From contig DASXHV010000155.1 in the NCBI GenBank assembly GCA_036488285.1, positions 1 to 64,000 on the forward strand: a stretch of DNA of 64,000 nucleotides, given 5' to 3'. Both the position numbers and the translations under genes were made by a program. The notes beneath the pieces were generated by a model. It was not told the origin of the DNA, ran no database searches, and saw nothing but the letters and a program-made list of their open reading frames with translations. This document shows, in pieces, positions 26,596 to 34,582 of the stretch; position 1 is the stretch's first letter, and every line of letters starts with the position of its first letter. The DNA comes from Jatrophihabitans_A sp036488285. GTDB taxonomy: Bacteria > Actinomycetota > Actinomycetes > Mycobacteriales > Jatrophihabitantaceae.

Positions 26596-26827
26596 TGGTC
26601 CTCCTGGATAGATGCATGTGGAGCGATCACCCGCCCTCACAGAAGTAACCATCATTCAGCAGAATCAAACGTCGAAAGTCAAGGGTGAATAGCCTAGAAC
26701 CCGGACCTGCGTACTAATTTGTTAACCAGACGGGCTTGTCTGCCGAACATGTGGTATCGCCTCTGTTTAGTTCTGTGCGTTTGGCCAGGTTTCGGTGGCG
26801 GCAAACCGCACATCGAAGTTCCGGTCG
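26596..26827 (-). promoter_or_regulatory. AT-richer intergenic region upstream of the sugar ABC genes
   Basis: These 232 bp between galK and the binding-protein gene are noticeably richer in A/T than the surroundings. They probably hold the ABC-aga promoter. On the minus strand TTGACT (26682-26677) and AATGAT (26656-26651) resemble -35 and -10 hexamers but are 20 bp apart, so the assignment is weak. No clear LacI or GntR operator palindrome was found. Confidence 0.35.
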
Positions 26828-27940
26828 TCAGACCAGCGGGTGGGTGCCGGGCATCGCGGTCGCGGTGAACGCGTCAGGTGCTGCGAACTCGTGCTCGCGG
26901 AAGGCCTGCGTCACCTGGCCCGCGGCATGCCACGCGCGATCGGCATCGATCAGGGCGATGACGCAGCCCCCGAAGCCGCCGCCGGTCATCCGGGCGCCGT
27001 ATGCGCCGGAGGACTCGAGCACCTCCGCGGCGAGGTCCACCTCTGCGACGGTGATCTCGAAGTCGTCGCGCATGCTCGCGTGACTGGCCGAAAGCAACGG
27101 CCCGATCTCGCGGACCTGGCCGCGGCGCAGCAATTCGGCCACCGCCAGAGTGCGATCGTTCTCGGTGACCACGTGCCGGGTGCGGCGGGCCAGCAGTGCG
27201 TCATCCAGCCTCGCCAGTGCGGCCGGCAAATCGCTCATCGACACGTCGCGTAGCGCGGCAACGCCCAGTCGTCGGGCGGCCTCGTCGCAGGACGCTCGCC
27301 GCTGCGCGTAATGGCCGTCGGTGAGCTGATGCGGTGCGCGCGAGTTGACCACCAGCAAGGTAAGCCCCGACTCGGCAAGCGAAAACCGAACCGGTTCGAC
27401 GTCCAGGCTGCGCATGTCGCACAGCAGGACGTGATCGCGCTGGCCGAAGACCGACGCCAACTGATCCATGCCACCGTTGGGCAAGCCCACGAAGTCGTTC
27501 TCCGACTGGCGGGCGACCGAGACCAACTCGGCACGATCCAGACCGAGCCCGGCCAGGTCGTTGACGGCCGCTGCAACCGCGCACTCCAGGGCGGCCGATG
27601 ACGACAGGCCGGCGCCGGCAGGGACGTCGCCATCGACCGAGATCGAGATGCCGGGGACTCGATGGCCCCGCTTCTGCAAGGCCCAGATCACCCCGACCAC
27701 GTAACTTGCCCAGCCCTCATCGCCGGTGAGCACGCCGGGCTCGGCGTCAGCCAGGCGCACCAGCACCGAATCGGTCCGCTGTGCTGAACTCACCTCGACG
27801 GTGTCGTCGTCCCGGCCGACTGCGAGGGCATTGCAGCCCTGGACGATCGCCATCGGAAGGCAGAAGCCCTCGTTGTAGTCAGTGTGTTCGCCGATCACGT
27901 TGACCCGGCCGGGCGAGCGCCAGCGCACCGTGCGACTCAT
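26828..27940 (-). CDS. galK: Galactokinase
   Basis: Galactokinase of the GHMP family, 370 residues, phosphorylating galactose at C1 in the Leloir pathway. The galactose signature is GRVNVIGEHTDYNEGFCLP (residues 11-29). The ATP-binding motif is PAGAGLSSSAALE and the C-terminal motif is RMTGGGFGGCVIAL. The ATG at 27940 overlaps the galE stop (ATGA), so the longer frame opening at 28021 is rejected. galT, the next pathway enzyme, is not in the window. Confidence 0.96.
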   Translation of the reverse strand: MSRTVRWRSPGRVNVIGEHTDYNEGFCLPMAIVQGCNALAVGRDDDTVEVSSAQRTDSVLVRLADAEPGVLTGDEGWASYVVGVIWALQKRGHRVPGISISVDGDVPAGAGLSSSAALECAVAAAVNDLAGLGLDRAELVSVARQSENDFVGLPNGGMDQLASVFGQRDHVLLCDMRSLDVEPVRFSLAESGLTLLVVNSRAPHQLTDGHYAQRRASCDEAARRLGVAALRDVSMSDLPAALARLDDALLARRTRHVVTENDRTLAVAELLRRGQVREIGPLLSASHASMRDDFEITVAEVDLAAEVLESSGAYGARMTGGGFGGCVIALIDADRAWHAAGQVTQAFREHEFAAPDAFTATAMPGTHPLV

Positions 27941-28920
27941 CGGCCGGCCTCGCTCTGCACTCTCTGCGCGAACGTCCAGGCGTCGGCCACCATCTGCTGC
28001 AGCGTCCGACTCGGCTGCCAACCCAGTTCGATGCGGGCCAGCTCGTTCGAGGCGATCAGTACCGCCGGGTCACCAGGACGCCGGTCAGCCTCCACAGCCG
28101 GTGTCGGCCGTCCGGTCACCGACCGGACGGTTTCGGCGACCTCGCGGACCGACGCGCCAGTTCCGGAACCGAGATTGCAGATCAGATGTCCGGCGTCCGT
28201 CTCGGTGTGCTCGACAGCCCGCAGATGCGCGTCGGCCAGATCGATGACGTGGATGTAGTCCCGCACGCAGGTGCCGTCCGGCGTGGGGTAGTCGGTGCCG
28301 TTGATTTGCAGGGTTTCCCGCTGCCCGGCAGCGACCTGCAACGCGATCGGAATCAGGTGCGTCTCGACCGCGTGCCGCTCGCCGAGCCAGAAACGGTCAC
28401 CGAGCAGGGCACCGGCGACATTGAAGTAGCGAAGGCTGACCGCCGAGAACCCGTACGCACGCACGTACGAGGTGAGCATGTGGTCCACCGCCAGTTTGCT
28501 GGCACCGTACGGGTTCGTCGGCCTGGTCGGCGCCGTCTCGAGGATCGGAGCCGATTCCGGTTCGCCATAGGTCGCCGCGGTCGAGGAGAACACGATCCGC
28601 CCGACATCGTGGCGGCGCATCGATTCCAACAGCGCGAGAGTCCCCGAGACGTTGTTGTCCCAATACAGCTGCGGAGCTGCGACCGATTCGGACACCAGGG
28701 ATTTCGCGGCGAAATGCAGGACAGCGTCAAACGATGTCCTGTCGAAGACCGCATCGGTGTCGGTGATGGACGCCTGGACGAATTCGGCTCCGGTGGGTAC
28801 GGCATCGGCGTGACCGGTCGACAGATCGTCCAGAACGGTGACCTGATGACCTGAACGGAGCAGTTCGGCGGCGACGACGCTTCCCACGTAACCGGCACCA
28901 CCGGTTACCAGCACCTGCAT
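27937..28920 (-). CDS. galE: UDP-glucose 4-epimerase
   Basis: A short-chain dehydrogenase-fold epimerase of 327 residues interconverting UDP-galactose and UDP-glucose. It has the NAD-binding VTGGAGYVGS (residues 5-14), HFAAKSLVSES, the catalytic SSTAATYGEP with NPYGASKLAVD (Tyr and Lys), and RYFNVAGA. The ATG at 28920 is preferred over a GTG at 28929 because AAGGA stands 11 bases before it and only two before the GTG. First gene of galE-galK. Confidence 0.95.
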   Translation of the reverse strand: MQVLVTGGAGYVGSVVAAELLRSGHQVTVLDDLSTGHADAVPTGAEFVQASITDTDAVFDRTSFDAVLHFAAKSLVSESVAAPQLYWDNNVSGTLALLESMRRHDVGRIVFSSTAATYGEPESAPILETAPTRPTNPYGASKLAVDHMLTSYVRAYGFSAVSLRYFNVAGALLGDRFWLGERHAVETHLIPIALQVAAGQRETLQINGTDYPTPDGTCVRDYIHVIDLADAHLRAVEHTETDAGHLICNLGSGTGASVREVAETVRSVTGRPTPAVEADRRPGDPAVLIASNELARIELGWQPSRTLQQMVADAWTFAQRVQSEAGR

Positions 28921-28941
28921 GGAGTTCACGTTCCTTGTCGT

Positions 28942-28990
28942 TCGATTGGGCTCGATTGCGTTCGGACGGCACTCGATTCGCGACTCGACT
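28942..28990. promoter_or_regulatory. Phased TCGATT repeats in the galE/CNNM divergent region
   Basis: TCGATT occurs at 28942, 28952 and 28973, with a variant TCGACT at 28985. The steps of 10, 21 and 12 bp put the sites near one face of the helix, as for an operator array. The regulator is unknown. A TACACT -10 candidate for the rightward gene lies at 29015-29020. Confidence 0.35.
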
Positions 28991-29070
28991 GCCCTCAGCG
29001 TGAGACGCCGACCCTACACTCGACGCATCCGGCGAACGCTGGGCGAAACGAGCGAGGGACGAACCCCTGC

Positions 29071-30387
29071 ATGAACGGAACCGTGTTCAACGTCCTTGTC
29101 GTGCTTGCGCTGATCGTCATCGAAGGCCTGTTCGTAGCGGCCGAGATCGCCCTGGTCTCGCTGCGTGAGGGGCAGGCCAAGGCGATGGCCGAGGGCGGCC
29201 GCCGAGGGGAAGCCGTCGCCCGGCTGCTGTCGGACCCGAATCGATTCCTCGCTGCCGTGCAGGTCGGTGTCACCTCGACCGCTCTGCTGTCCTCGGCGTT
29301 CGGTGCGGTCACGCTGTCAAAGACCGCGAAGGACACTTTGGTCCAGCACGGTATGGGCAAAACGCTTGCCTCCGTCATCGGTATCGTCGGTGTGACGCTG
29401 GTGATCTCGTTCGTCACGCTGGTGCTGGGTGAACTGGCGCCCAAGCGGCTGGGCCTACAACGGCCCCAGGGCACGGCGCTGATCTTCGGAAGGTTCCTGG
29501 ATCGGATGGCCACCGTGCTGCGGCCGGTGATCTGGCTGCTGTCGATCTGCACCGACGCGGTCGTCCGGATGCTCGGCGGCGACCCGAATGCCGGTCGCGA
29601 CATGATCAGTGAGGAAGAACTGCGCGGGCTGGTGGCGGCACACGAGTCGCTGTCCACTGACGAGCGGCGCCTCATCGACGACGTGTTCGCGGCCGGGGAA
29701 CGCTCGGTAAGCGAGGTCATGATCTCGCGCACCGAAGTGACCTTTCTGGAAGGTGGGCTCACCATCAGCCGCGCGGTCAAGCTCGCCTCGGACTCACCGC
29801 ACTCTCGCTACCCGGTGGTCGGGGAGGGCAACGATGACGTGCTGGGTTTCGTGCACATCCGCGACCTGATCCTGGGCGCCCCGGGCATCGATCCGTCAAC
29901 CGACCGCTCGCGGGTGGTCGCCGACCTGGTTCGCGAGATCAAGGTGCTGCCCGGATCGAAGAATGTCCTCGCCGCATTGAGCGAGATGCGTCGCGAAGGG
30001 CATCACATGGCGATCGTGGTGGACGAATACGGCGGCACCGACGGCATCGTCACGCTGGAGGATCTGATCGAGGAAGTCATCGGCGACATCCGCGACGAGT
30101 ACGACAGCGACGCCGCATCAGCGCGCCGGCTCACCGGTGGTGTCGTGGAGGTGGACGGCCGGTGCAACCTCGACGAGTTCGAGGAGTTCAGCGGCATCGA
30201 GCTCCCGGAGGGCCCGTATGAGACCGCTGGTGGCTTCGTGATGGCCAGGCTCGGCGCGATGCCCAGGGTCGGCGACCAGGTCACCATCGACGGCTACGTC
30301 CTGCGAGTCCTCGAGGTGGACGGACGGCGGGCGTCCCGGCTGCGGGTGGAGCCGGTGCCCGATTCGCAGGTGGAATCCCCGGCCTAG
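29071..30387 (+). CDS. CNNM/HlyC-CorC family membrane protein
   Basis: A 438-residue protein with an N-terminal DUF21 (CNNM) membrane domain of about four helices (residues 1-150). A paired CBS module follows (about 205-335, with SRYPVVGEGNDDVLGFVHIRD and MAIVVDEYGGTDGIVTLEDL), then a C-terminal CorC_HlyC domain (about 350-430). Such proteins are linked with Mg2+ or other cation transport and its nucleotide-sensing control; older annotations call them hemolysins, which is not implied. GAGGGA precedes the ATG. A short hairpin follows the stop. Confidence 0.92.
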   Translation: MNGTVFNVLVVLALIVIEGLFVAAEIALVSLREGQAKAMAEGGRRGEAVARLLSDPNRFLAAVQVGVTSTALLSSAFGAVTLSKTAKDTLVQHGMGKTLASVIGIVGVTLVISFVTLVLGELAPKRLGLQRPQGTALIFGRFLDRMATVLRPVIWLLSICTDAVVRMLGGDPNAGRDMISEEELRGLVAAHESLSTDERRLIDDVFAAGERSVSEVMISRTEVTFLEGGLTISRAVKLASDSPHSRYPVVGEGNDDVLGFVHIRDLILGAPGIDPSTDRSRVVADLVREIKVLPGSKNVLAALSEMRREGHHMAIVVDEYGGTDGIVTLEDLIEEVIGDIRDEYDSDAASARRLTGGVVEVDGRCNLDEFEEFSGIELPEGPYETAGGFVMARLGAMPRVGDQVTIDGYVLRVLEVDGRRASRLRVEPVPDSQVESPA

Positions 30388-30391
30388 GCCG

Positions 30392-30419
30392 CGTCCGGTG
30401 TATACCGCCTGACCGGACG
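30392..30419 (+). terminator. Short hairpin after the CNNM gene
   Basis: cgtccggt pairs perfectly with accggacg over 8 bp with a 12-nt loop, five bases after the stop. No T-tract. A modest terminator candidate. Confidence 0.45.
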
Positions 30420-30485
30420 GTTACATCCGCGTCATTCCTTTCGGAATCTCGTCCAACCCCCTGGCGGTTTCGTCCGGATCGTTCG

Positions 30486-31727
30486 ATGATGGGAATCAGA
30501 CCACCTGTTCGCCGACGTTGGGTTTACACCGTGCTATTCGGCCAAATCGCGCTTCGCGGCGCACATCTTCGAATCCCGATCTCGGCGGTTGTTGCCGGCG
30601 CGCTGGCGCTGGTACTGGCGGTCGGACCGGTCACCGGACGCGGGTCAGCGGTGTCGGCGATGGATCGTCCGCCGGCGCCGAGCACGTCTGCGGCGTCGAT
30701 GCCTTCCGGACCGCAGCAGCCGCAGGTCGTCATCGGTGCCATCCCCATCCATCCGTACAAGATCGTCACGGTCGCCGCGCGCACCCCGGCGCCCACCCAG
30801 CCACCGGCCATCGCGCCGACCGGTGTCGACGCGCTCGGCATCCCGATTCTCGTGCTGGAGGCCTATCACCGCGCCGCAGACCGGCTCGCCGTCCTGCAGC
30901 CGAGCTGTCATCTGCCCTGGTGGTTGCTCGCCGGGATCGGCCACACCGAGTCCGGGCACGCCGAGTCCGGCCGCCTGTACGCCGACGGCACCACCCGTGG
31001 CCAGATCCTCGGCCCGATCCTCAACGGCGGAATAGCCGGCGACTCGGTCATCACCGACACCGACCATGGCGTTCTGGACGGCAACAAGCAGTACGACCGT
31101 GCGGTCGGCCCGATGCAGTTCATTCCGAGCACCTGGGCGCGCTGGGCATCGGATGGCAACGGCGACGGCAAGAGCGATCCGAACAACATTTTCGACGCCA
31201 CCCTGGCCGCCGGCCGGTACCTGTGCGCCGACGGCCGCAATCTGGCGACGGTTGCCGGCCTGAAGGCCGCAGTGCTGAGTTACAACTACTCGCAGGCCTA
31301 CCTCGACACGGTGCTTGCCTGGGCGTTCGCATACCGCGCCGGCGCGATCGGCGTCACCGACTCGCCAACCCCGGTCGTCCGCGACGTGACCAAGGCACGG
31401 CCGCCGCTGAGCAGCAGGCCGCCCAAGAGGCAGGTGGTCATCAAGGCGGTTCCGCCGACCGGCAAGAGCGGGTCCAGCACCCCTGGCAGGAGCACCTCAC
31501 CCGCCAAGACCTGCAAACCGCCGGTCAGTACCACCTCGACCAGCACGTCGCCGACCGCATCGACAACCGCCGCGACGCCGACCGACACGACGACTTCGGC
31601 TTCATCGGCGACCGCGGCCAATGCGACGACCTCATCGACCTCATCCAGCACGTCGACCTCATCCAGCACGTCTGGATCTCCTTCGACCTCGCCGAGTGTC
31701 AGCCCGACGCCCACCGCGTCCTGCTAG
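30486..31727 (+). CDS. Lytic murein transglycosylase, MltB-like, with Ser/Thr-rich tail
   Basis: A 413-residue secreted cell-wall enzyme. An N-terminal hydrophobic segment (about residues 28-50) is a signal peptide or anchor, and a Pro-rich linker leads to the SLT_2/MltB domain (about residues 110-285). That domain has the catalytic Glu155 in GIGHTESGH and GPMQFIPSTWARW, DPNNIFDA and SYNYSQAY. From about residue 340 it is almost only Ser, Thr, Ala and Pro (runs of TSSS), ending in Cys. The tail may be a glycosylated wall-spanning spacer; that is inference. Confidence 0.88.
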   Translation: MMGIRPPVRRRWVYTVLFGQIALRGAHLRIPISAVVAGALALVLAVGPVTGRGSAVSAMDRPPAPSTSAASMPSGPQQPQVVIGAIPIHPYKIVTVAARTPAPTQPPAIAPTGVDALGIPILVLEAYHRAADRLAVLQPSCHLPWWLLAGIGHTESGHAESGRLYADGTTRGQILGPILNGGIAGDSVITDTDHGVLDGNKQYDRAVGPMQFIPSTWARWASDGNGDGKSDPNNIFDATLAAGRYLCADGRNLATVAGLKAAVLSYNYSQAYLDTVLAWAFAYRAGAIGVTDSPTPVVRDVTKARPPLSSRPPKRQVVIKAVPPTGKSGSSTPGRSTSPAKTCKPPVSTTSTSTSPTASTTAATPTDTTTSASSATAANATTSSTSSSTSTSSSTSGSPSTSPSVSPTPTASC

Positions 31728-31802
31728 GGCGGTCGCGCGATCGTCACGACGAGGATCGACAGGCACCCCCTGGCCCGGCATCAGCCATCCGGATGCGGGT
31801 GG

Positions 31803-31808
31803 AATGAT
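31803..31808 (+). promoter_or_regulatory. Possible leaderless -10 (AATGAT) for trpS
   Basis: AATGAT ends eight bases before the trpS GTG at 31817. It departs from TAnnnT in the first base, so it is a weaker case. Confidence 0.35.
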
Positions 31809-31816
31809 GGCCAGTC

Positions 31817-32836
31817 GTGACGAACCAACCGCGCGTGTTGTCCGGCATTCAGCCGACCGGCGATTCGATGCAGCTCGGCAACTACCTCGGAGCGGTTCGG
31901 AACTGGGTCAGCATGCAGGACGGGCACGATGCCTATTACTGCGTCGTCGACCTGCACTCGATCACGATCGAGGCGCCCGAGCCAGCAGTGCTACGCCAGC
32001 GCACCCGGATCGTCGCGGCCCAGCTGCTGGCCGCCGGACTGGACGAGAATCGCTGCGCGCTGTTCGTCCAGTCGCATCTGCCTGAACATCCGCAGCTGAG
32101 CTGGGTACTGGAATGCATGACCGGATTCGGCGAGGCATCCCGGATGACCCAGTTCAAGGACAAGTCCGCCAAATCCGGTGCCGACCGGCAGGGGGTCGGC
32201 CTGTTCACGTACCCGATCCTGCAGGCGGCCGACATCCTGCTGTACCAGGCCGATCTGGTGCCGATCGGCGAGGACCAGCGCCAGCACCTGGAGTTGACCC
32301 GCAACCTGGCGCAGCGCTTCAACGCCAGGTACGGCCAGACCTTCACCGTTCCGGAGGCGTACATCCCCAAAGCCGCCGCGAAGATACTGGACCTGCAGGA
32401 ACCCGCCGCCAAGATGTCGAAGTCGCGGGCCGATGCCGGGACCATCTACCTCGCTGATGACCCGGCGCTGATCACGAAGAAGATCAAACGCGCAGTGACC
32501 GACACCGACAACGAGATCCGCTATGACCCGGAGGCCAAGCCCGGACTGTCGAACCTGCTGGCGATCCACGGGGCGTTCACCGACTCCACTCCTGAGGCAG
32601 TGGCAAAGGAGTTCTCGGGTCAGGGCTACGGGGCGCTCAAGACCGCCGTTGCCGAGTCGGTGGTGGCATTCGCGCAGCCGTTCGCGGCGCGCACCCGGGA
32701 GTTGCTCGACGATCCGGCCGAACTCGATCGGTTGCTGGCGGCAGGCGCCGGCAAGGCGCGGGCCGTGGCCGGTGTGACGGTTGCTTCCGCTTACGCCAAC
32801 GTGGGATTCCTTCCGCCGCTCCGGGCGACGGACTGA
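31817..32836 (+). CDS. trpS: Tryptophanyl-tRNA synthetase
   Basis: Class I aminoacyl-tRNA synthetase charging tRNA-Trp, 339 residues, a standard bacterial length. The HIGH-equivalent is PTGDSMQLGNYLGA near residue 13, and KMSKS lies at residues 199-203. PILQAADILLYQADLVPIGEDQ is the conserved tryptophan and ATP pocket. It starts at GTG with no ribosome binding site. Confidence 0.97.
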   Translation: MTNQPRVLSGIQPTGDSMQLGNYLGAVRNWVSMQDGHDAYYCVVDLHSITIEAPEPAVLRQRTRIVAAQLLAAGLDENRCALFVQSHLPEHPQLSWVLECMTGFGEASRMTQFKDKSAKSGADRQGVGLFTYPILQAADILLYQADLVPIGEDQRQHLELTRNLAQRFNARYGQTFTVPEAYIPKAAAKILDLQEPAAKMSKSRADAGTIYLADDPALITKKIKRAVTDTDNEIRYDPEAKPGLSNLLAIHGAFTDSTPEAVAKEFSGQGYGALKTAVAESVVAFAQPFAARTRELLDDPAELDRLLAAGAGKARAVAGVTVASAYANVGFLPPLRATD

Positions 32837-32849
32837 GCGGTATCGATCC

Positions 32850-32948
32850 ATGAGTGAGCATCGCAGCGAGCGCAGGCGCGGAGCGCTGGGTGCACAGCGC
32901 GCAACGAGTGCCAGCGATGAGCGCTTGCGCGAAGAGCGGCATAAACCG
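32850..32948 (+). repeat. REP-like palindromic sequence fused to the start of the next gene
   Basis: About 100 bp between trpS and the ligase-like gene is made of GAGCGC/GCGAGC-type words and includes a 6-bp hairpin gcgctg-ggtgca-cagcgc at 32884-32901. It is open in the downstream frame and would add 33 Arg/Ser/Glu-rich residues (MSEHRSERRRGALG and onwards) unlike the enzyme family, so I treat it as an inserted repeat, not coding. Confidence 0.5.
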
Positions 32949-33473
32949 ATGCCTGAGCAGGTCACGATCGGGGTCGCGGTGCCGATCCCGGAGCCGCACG
33001 CCTCGGTGCTCTCGGGTTGGCGGCGGCGGGTCGGCGACCCGGGCGCCGACGTGATTCCTACCCACGTCACCTTGCTGCCGCCGACGGCGTTCGACGTCGA
33101 TCGGCTGGACGTGATCGAAAAGCATCTCGAGCAGGCAGCGACGTCGGTGCTGCCGTTCACCATGCGGCTGTCGGGCACCGGCACGTTCCGGCCGGTCTCG
33201 CAGGTGGTGTTCGTGCAGGTATCCGCCGGCATTGCCGAATGCGAGTTGCTCGAGCGCTCGGTCCGCCGTGATCCGGTGGTGCGGGAGGTCGAATTCCCGT
33301 ACCACCCGCACGTGACTGTCGGACACGACATCGCCGATGCGCAGCTGGACGAGGCGTTCGACGGACTGCGCGACTTCGTCGCCCAGTTCCTCGTTGACCG
33401 GTTCGTGATGTACACCCAAGATACTGACGGTGCGTGGCACCCGCAGCGCGATTTCGTGTTGACGGGCATCTAG
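32949..33473 (+). CDS. 2'-5' RNA ligase/cyclic phosphodiesterase-like protein
   Basis: A 174-residue 2H phosphoesterase. The two catalytic HxT motifs are HVTLLPPTAF (about residue 38) and HPHVTVGHD (about residue 120), with the symmetrical fold between. Members act on RNA 2',3'-cyclic phosphates or related small molecules; the substrate here is unknown. I start it at the ATG at 32949; an in-frame ATG at 32850 would include repeat-derived residues. It ends 5 bp before the YihY gene. Confidence 0.82.
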   Translation: MPEQVTIGVAVPIPEPHASVLSGWRRRVGDPGADVIPTHVTLLPPTAFDVDRLDVIEKHLEQAATSVLPFTMRLSGTGTFRPVSQVVFVQVSAGIAECELLERSVRRDPVVREVEFPYHPHVTVGHDIADAQLDEAFDGLRDFVAQFLVDRFVMYTQDTDGAWHPQRDFVLTGI

Positions 33474-33478
33474 CCCGG

Positions 33479-34582
33479 ATGTCCGCGTCCGAGCAACGTC
33501 CCGTCACCGGCAAATTTGGAAAGTTCAAGGCTCGCCAGTCCGACCGTTGGCGGGCACTGAAGGAGCGCCGCCCCGGCGTCGCTCACCTGGTCACGGCGTA
33601 TCAGCACTACAAGGCCAATCACGGTGACCACCTGGCGGCCGCGATCACCTACTTCAGTTTCCTGGCGCTGTTTCCCCTTATTTTCTTGGCTGTTTCGATC
33701 ACGGGTTTCATCTTGAGCAGCCACCCGGGGCTGATCAACGACATGAAATCCTCCATCGATCACAACGTGCCGGGCAGCTTCGGCGACACGTTGAAGGGCG
33801 TTGTCGACTACGCGGTGACCAACCGCGCGAAAGTCGGCGTCATCGGCCTGCTCGGCGTGGCCTGGACCGGTCTCGGGTGGATCGCAAATCTGCGTACCGC
33901 GATCGACACGGTGTGGGGAAACGAGGTGTCCAAGCGTCCGTTCGCGATCGCCAAGGGGTTCGATGCGCTGGTGCTGGTCGGCCTCGGGGCGGGAATTGCG
34001 TTGTCATTGGGCTTGACCGCCTTCGGCACGGCCGCGACCGGACAGATCCTGGACTGGTTGAATCTGTCCAGAACGCTGCTGGCCACTGTGCTCACCAGGG
34101 TGTTGGGGATCGGGATCGCCGTGCTGGGCGACATGCTGGTGTTCGGTTGGCTACTGCTGCGATTACCTCAGGTCAAGGTGCCGAGGCGCACCGCGATACG
34201 TAGCACTCTGATGGCGGCCATCGGGTTCGAGGTGCTCAAGCTGGTCGGCACGTTCTACCTCGCCAGGATTGCGCAGTCACCTGCCGCCGCCGTCCTCGGG
34301 GCGGTGGTCGGCGTGCTGATCTTCATAGATCTGGTGTCGCGCTACCTGTTGTTCTGCGTCGCGTGGGCTGCCACCGCTGGACTGCCGTCGCAGGCAGCCC
34401 TGATTGCCGACGAGATACCGGCCGAAGCTGTGCCCACCGCGCCGCCGCCGCGTCCGACCGCTCCGATGGTGTCACCTATCGGGCTCGCTGCCGGGCTGAT
34501 CAGCGCTGGCGCCGCGCTCGGCGCCGCCGCGCTTGCCGGCCTACAAAGCCACCGGCGACGAGGACGACTACCGCGCCGATAG
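33479..34582 (+). CDS. YihY/BrkB-family membrane protein
   Basis: A 367-residue inner-membrane protein. A basic N-terminal region of about 45 residues leads to the YihY core with six helices, including HLAAAITYFSFLALFPLIFL and the following glycine-rich helices. The C-terminus has a Pro-rich linker, one extra hydrophobic helix and an Arg-rich end (HRRRGRLPRR). The family was once called ribonuclease BN; no nuclease activity is implied. Its last 83 bp overlap the convergent carboxypeptidase gene. Confidence 0.88.
   Translation: MSASEQRPVTGKFGKFKARQSDRWRALKERRPGVAHLVTAYQHYKANHGDHLAAAITYFSFLALFPLIFLAVSITGFILSSHPGLINDMKSSIDHNVPGSFGDTLKGVVDYAVTNRAKVGVIGLLGVAWTGLGWIANLRTAIDTVWGNEVSKRPFAIAKGFDALVLVGLGAGIALSLGLTAFGTAATGQILDWLNLSRTLLATVLTRVLGIGIAVLGDMLVFGWLLLRLPQVKVPRRTAIRSTLMAAIGFEVLKLVGTFYLARIAQSPAAAVLGAVVGVLIFIDLVSRYLLFCVAWAATAGLPSQAALIADEIPAEAVPTAPPPRPTAPMVSPIGLAAGLISAGAALGAAALAGLQSHRRRGRLPRR

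Noticed and set aside
29071..30387. Hemolysin
   Set aside because: The DUF21-CBS-CorC_HlyC architecture indicates a cation-related membrane protein; the hemolysin label is historical.
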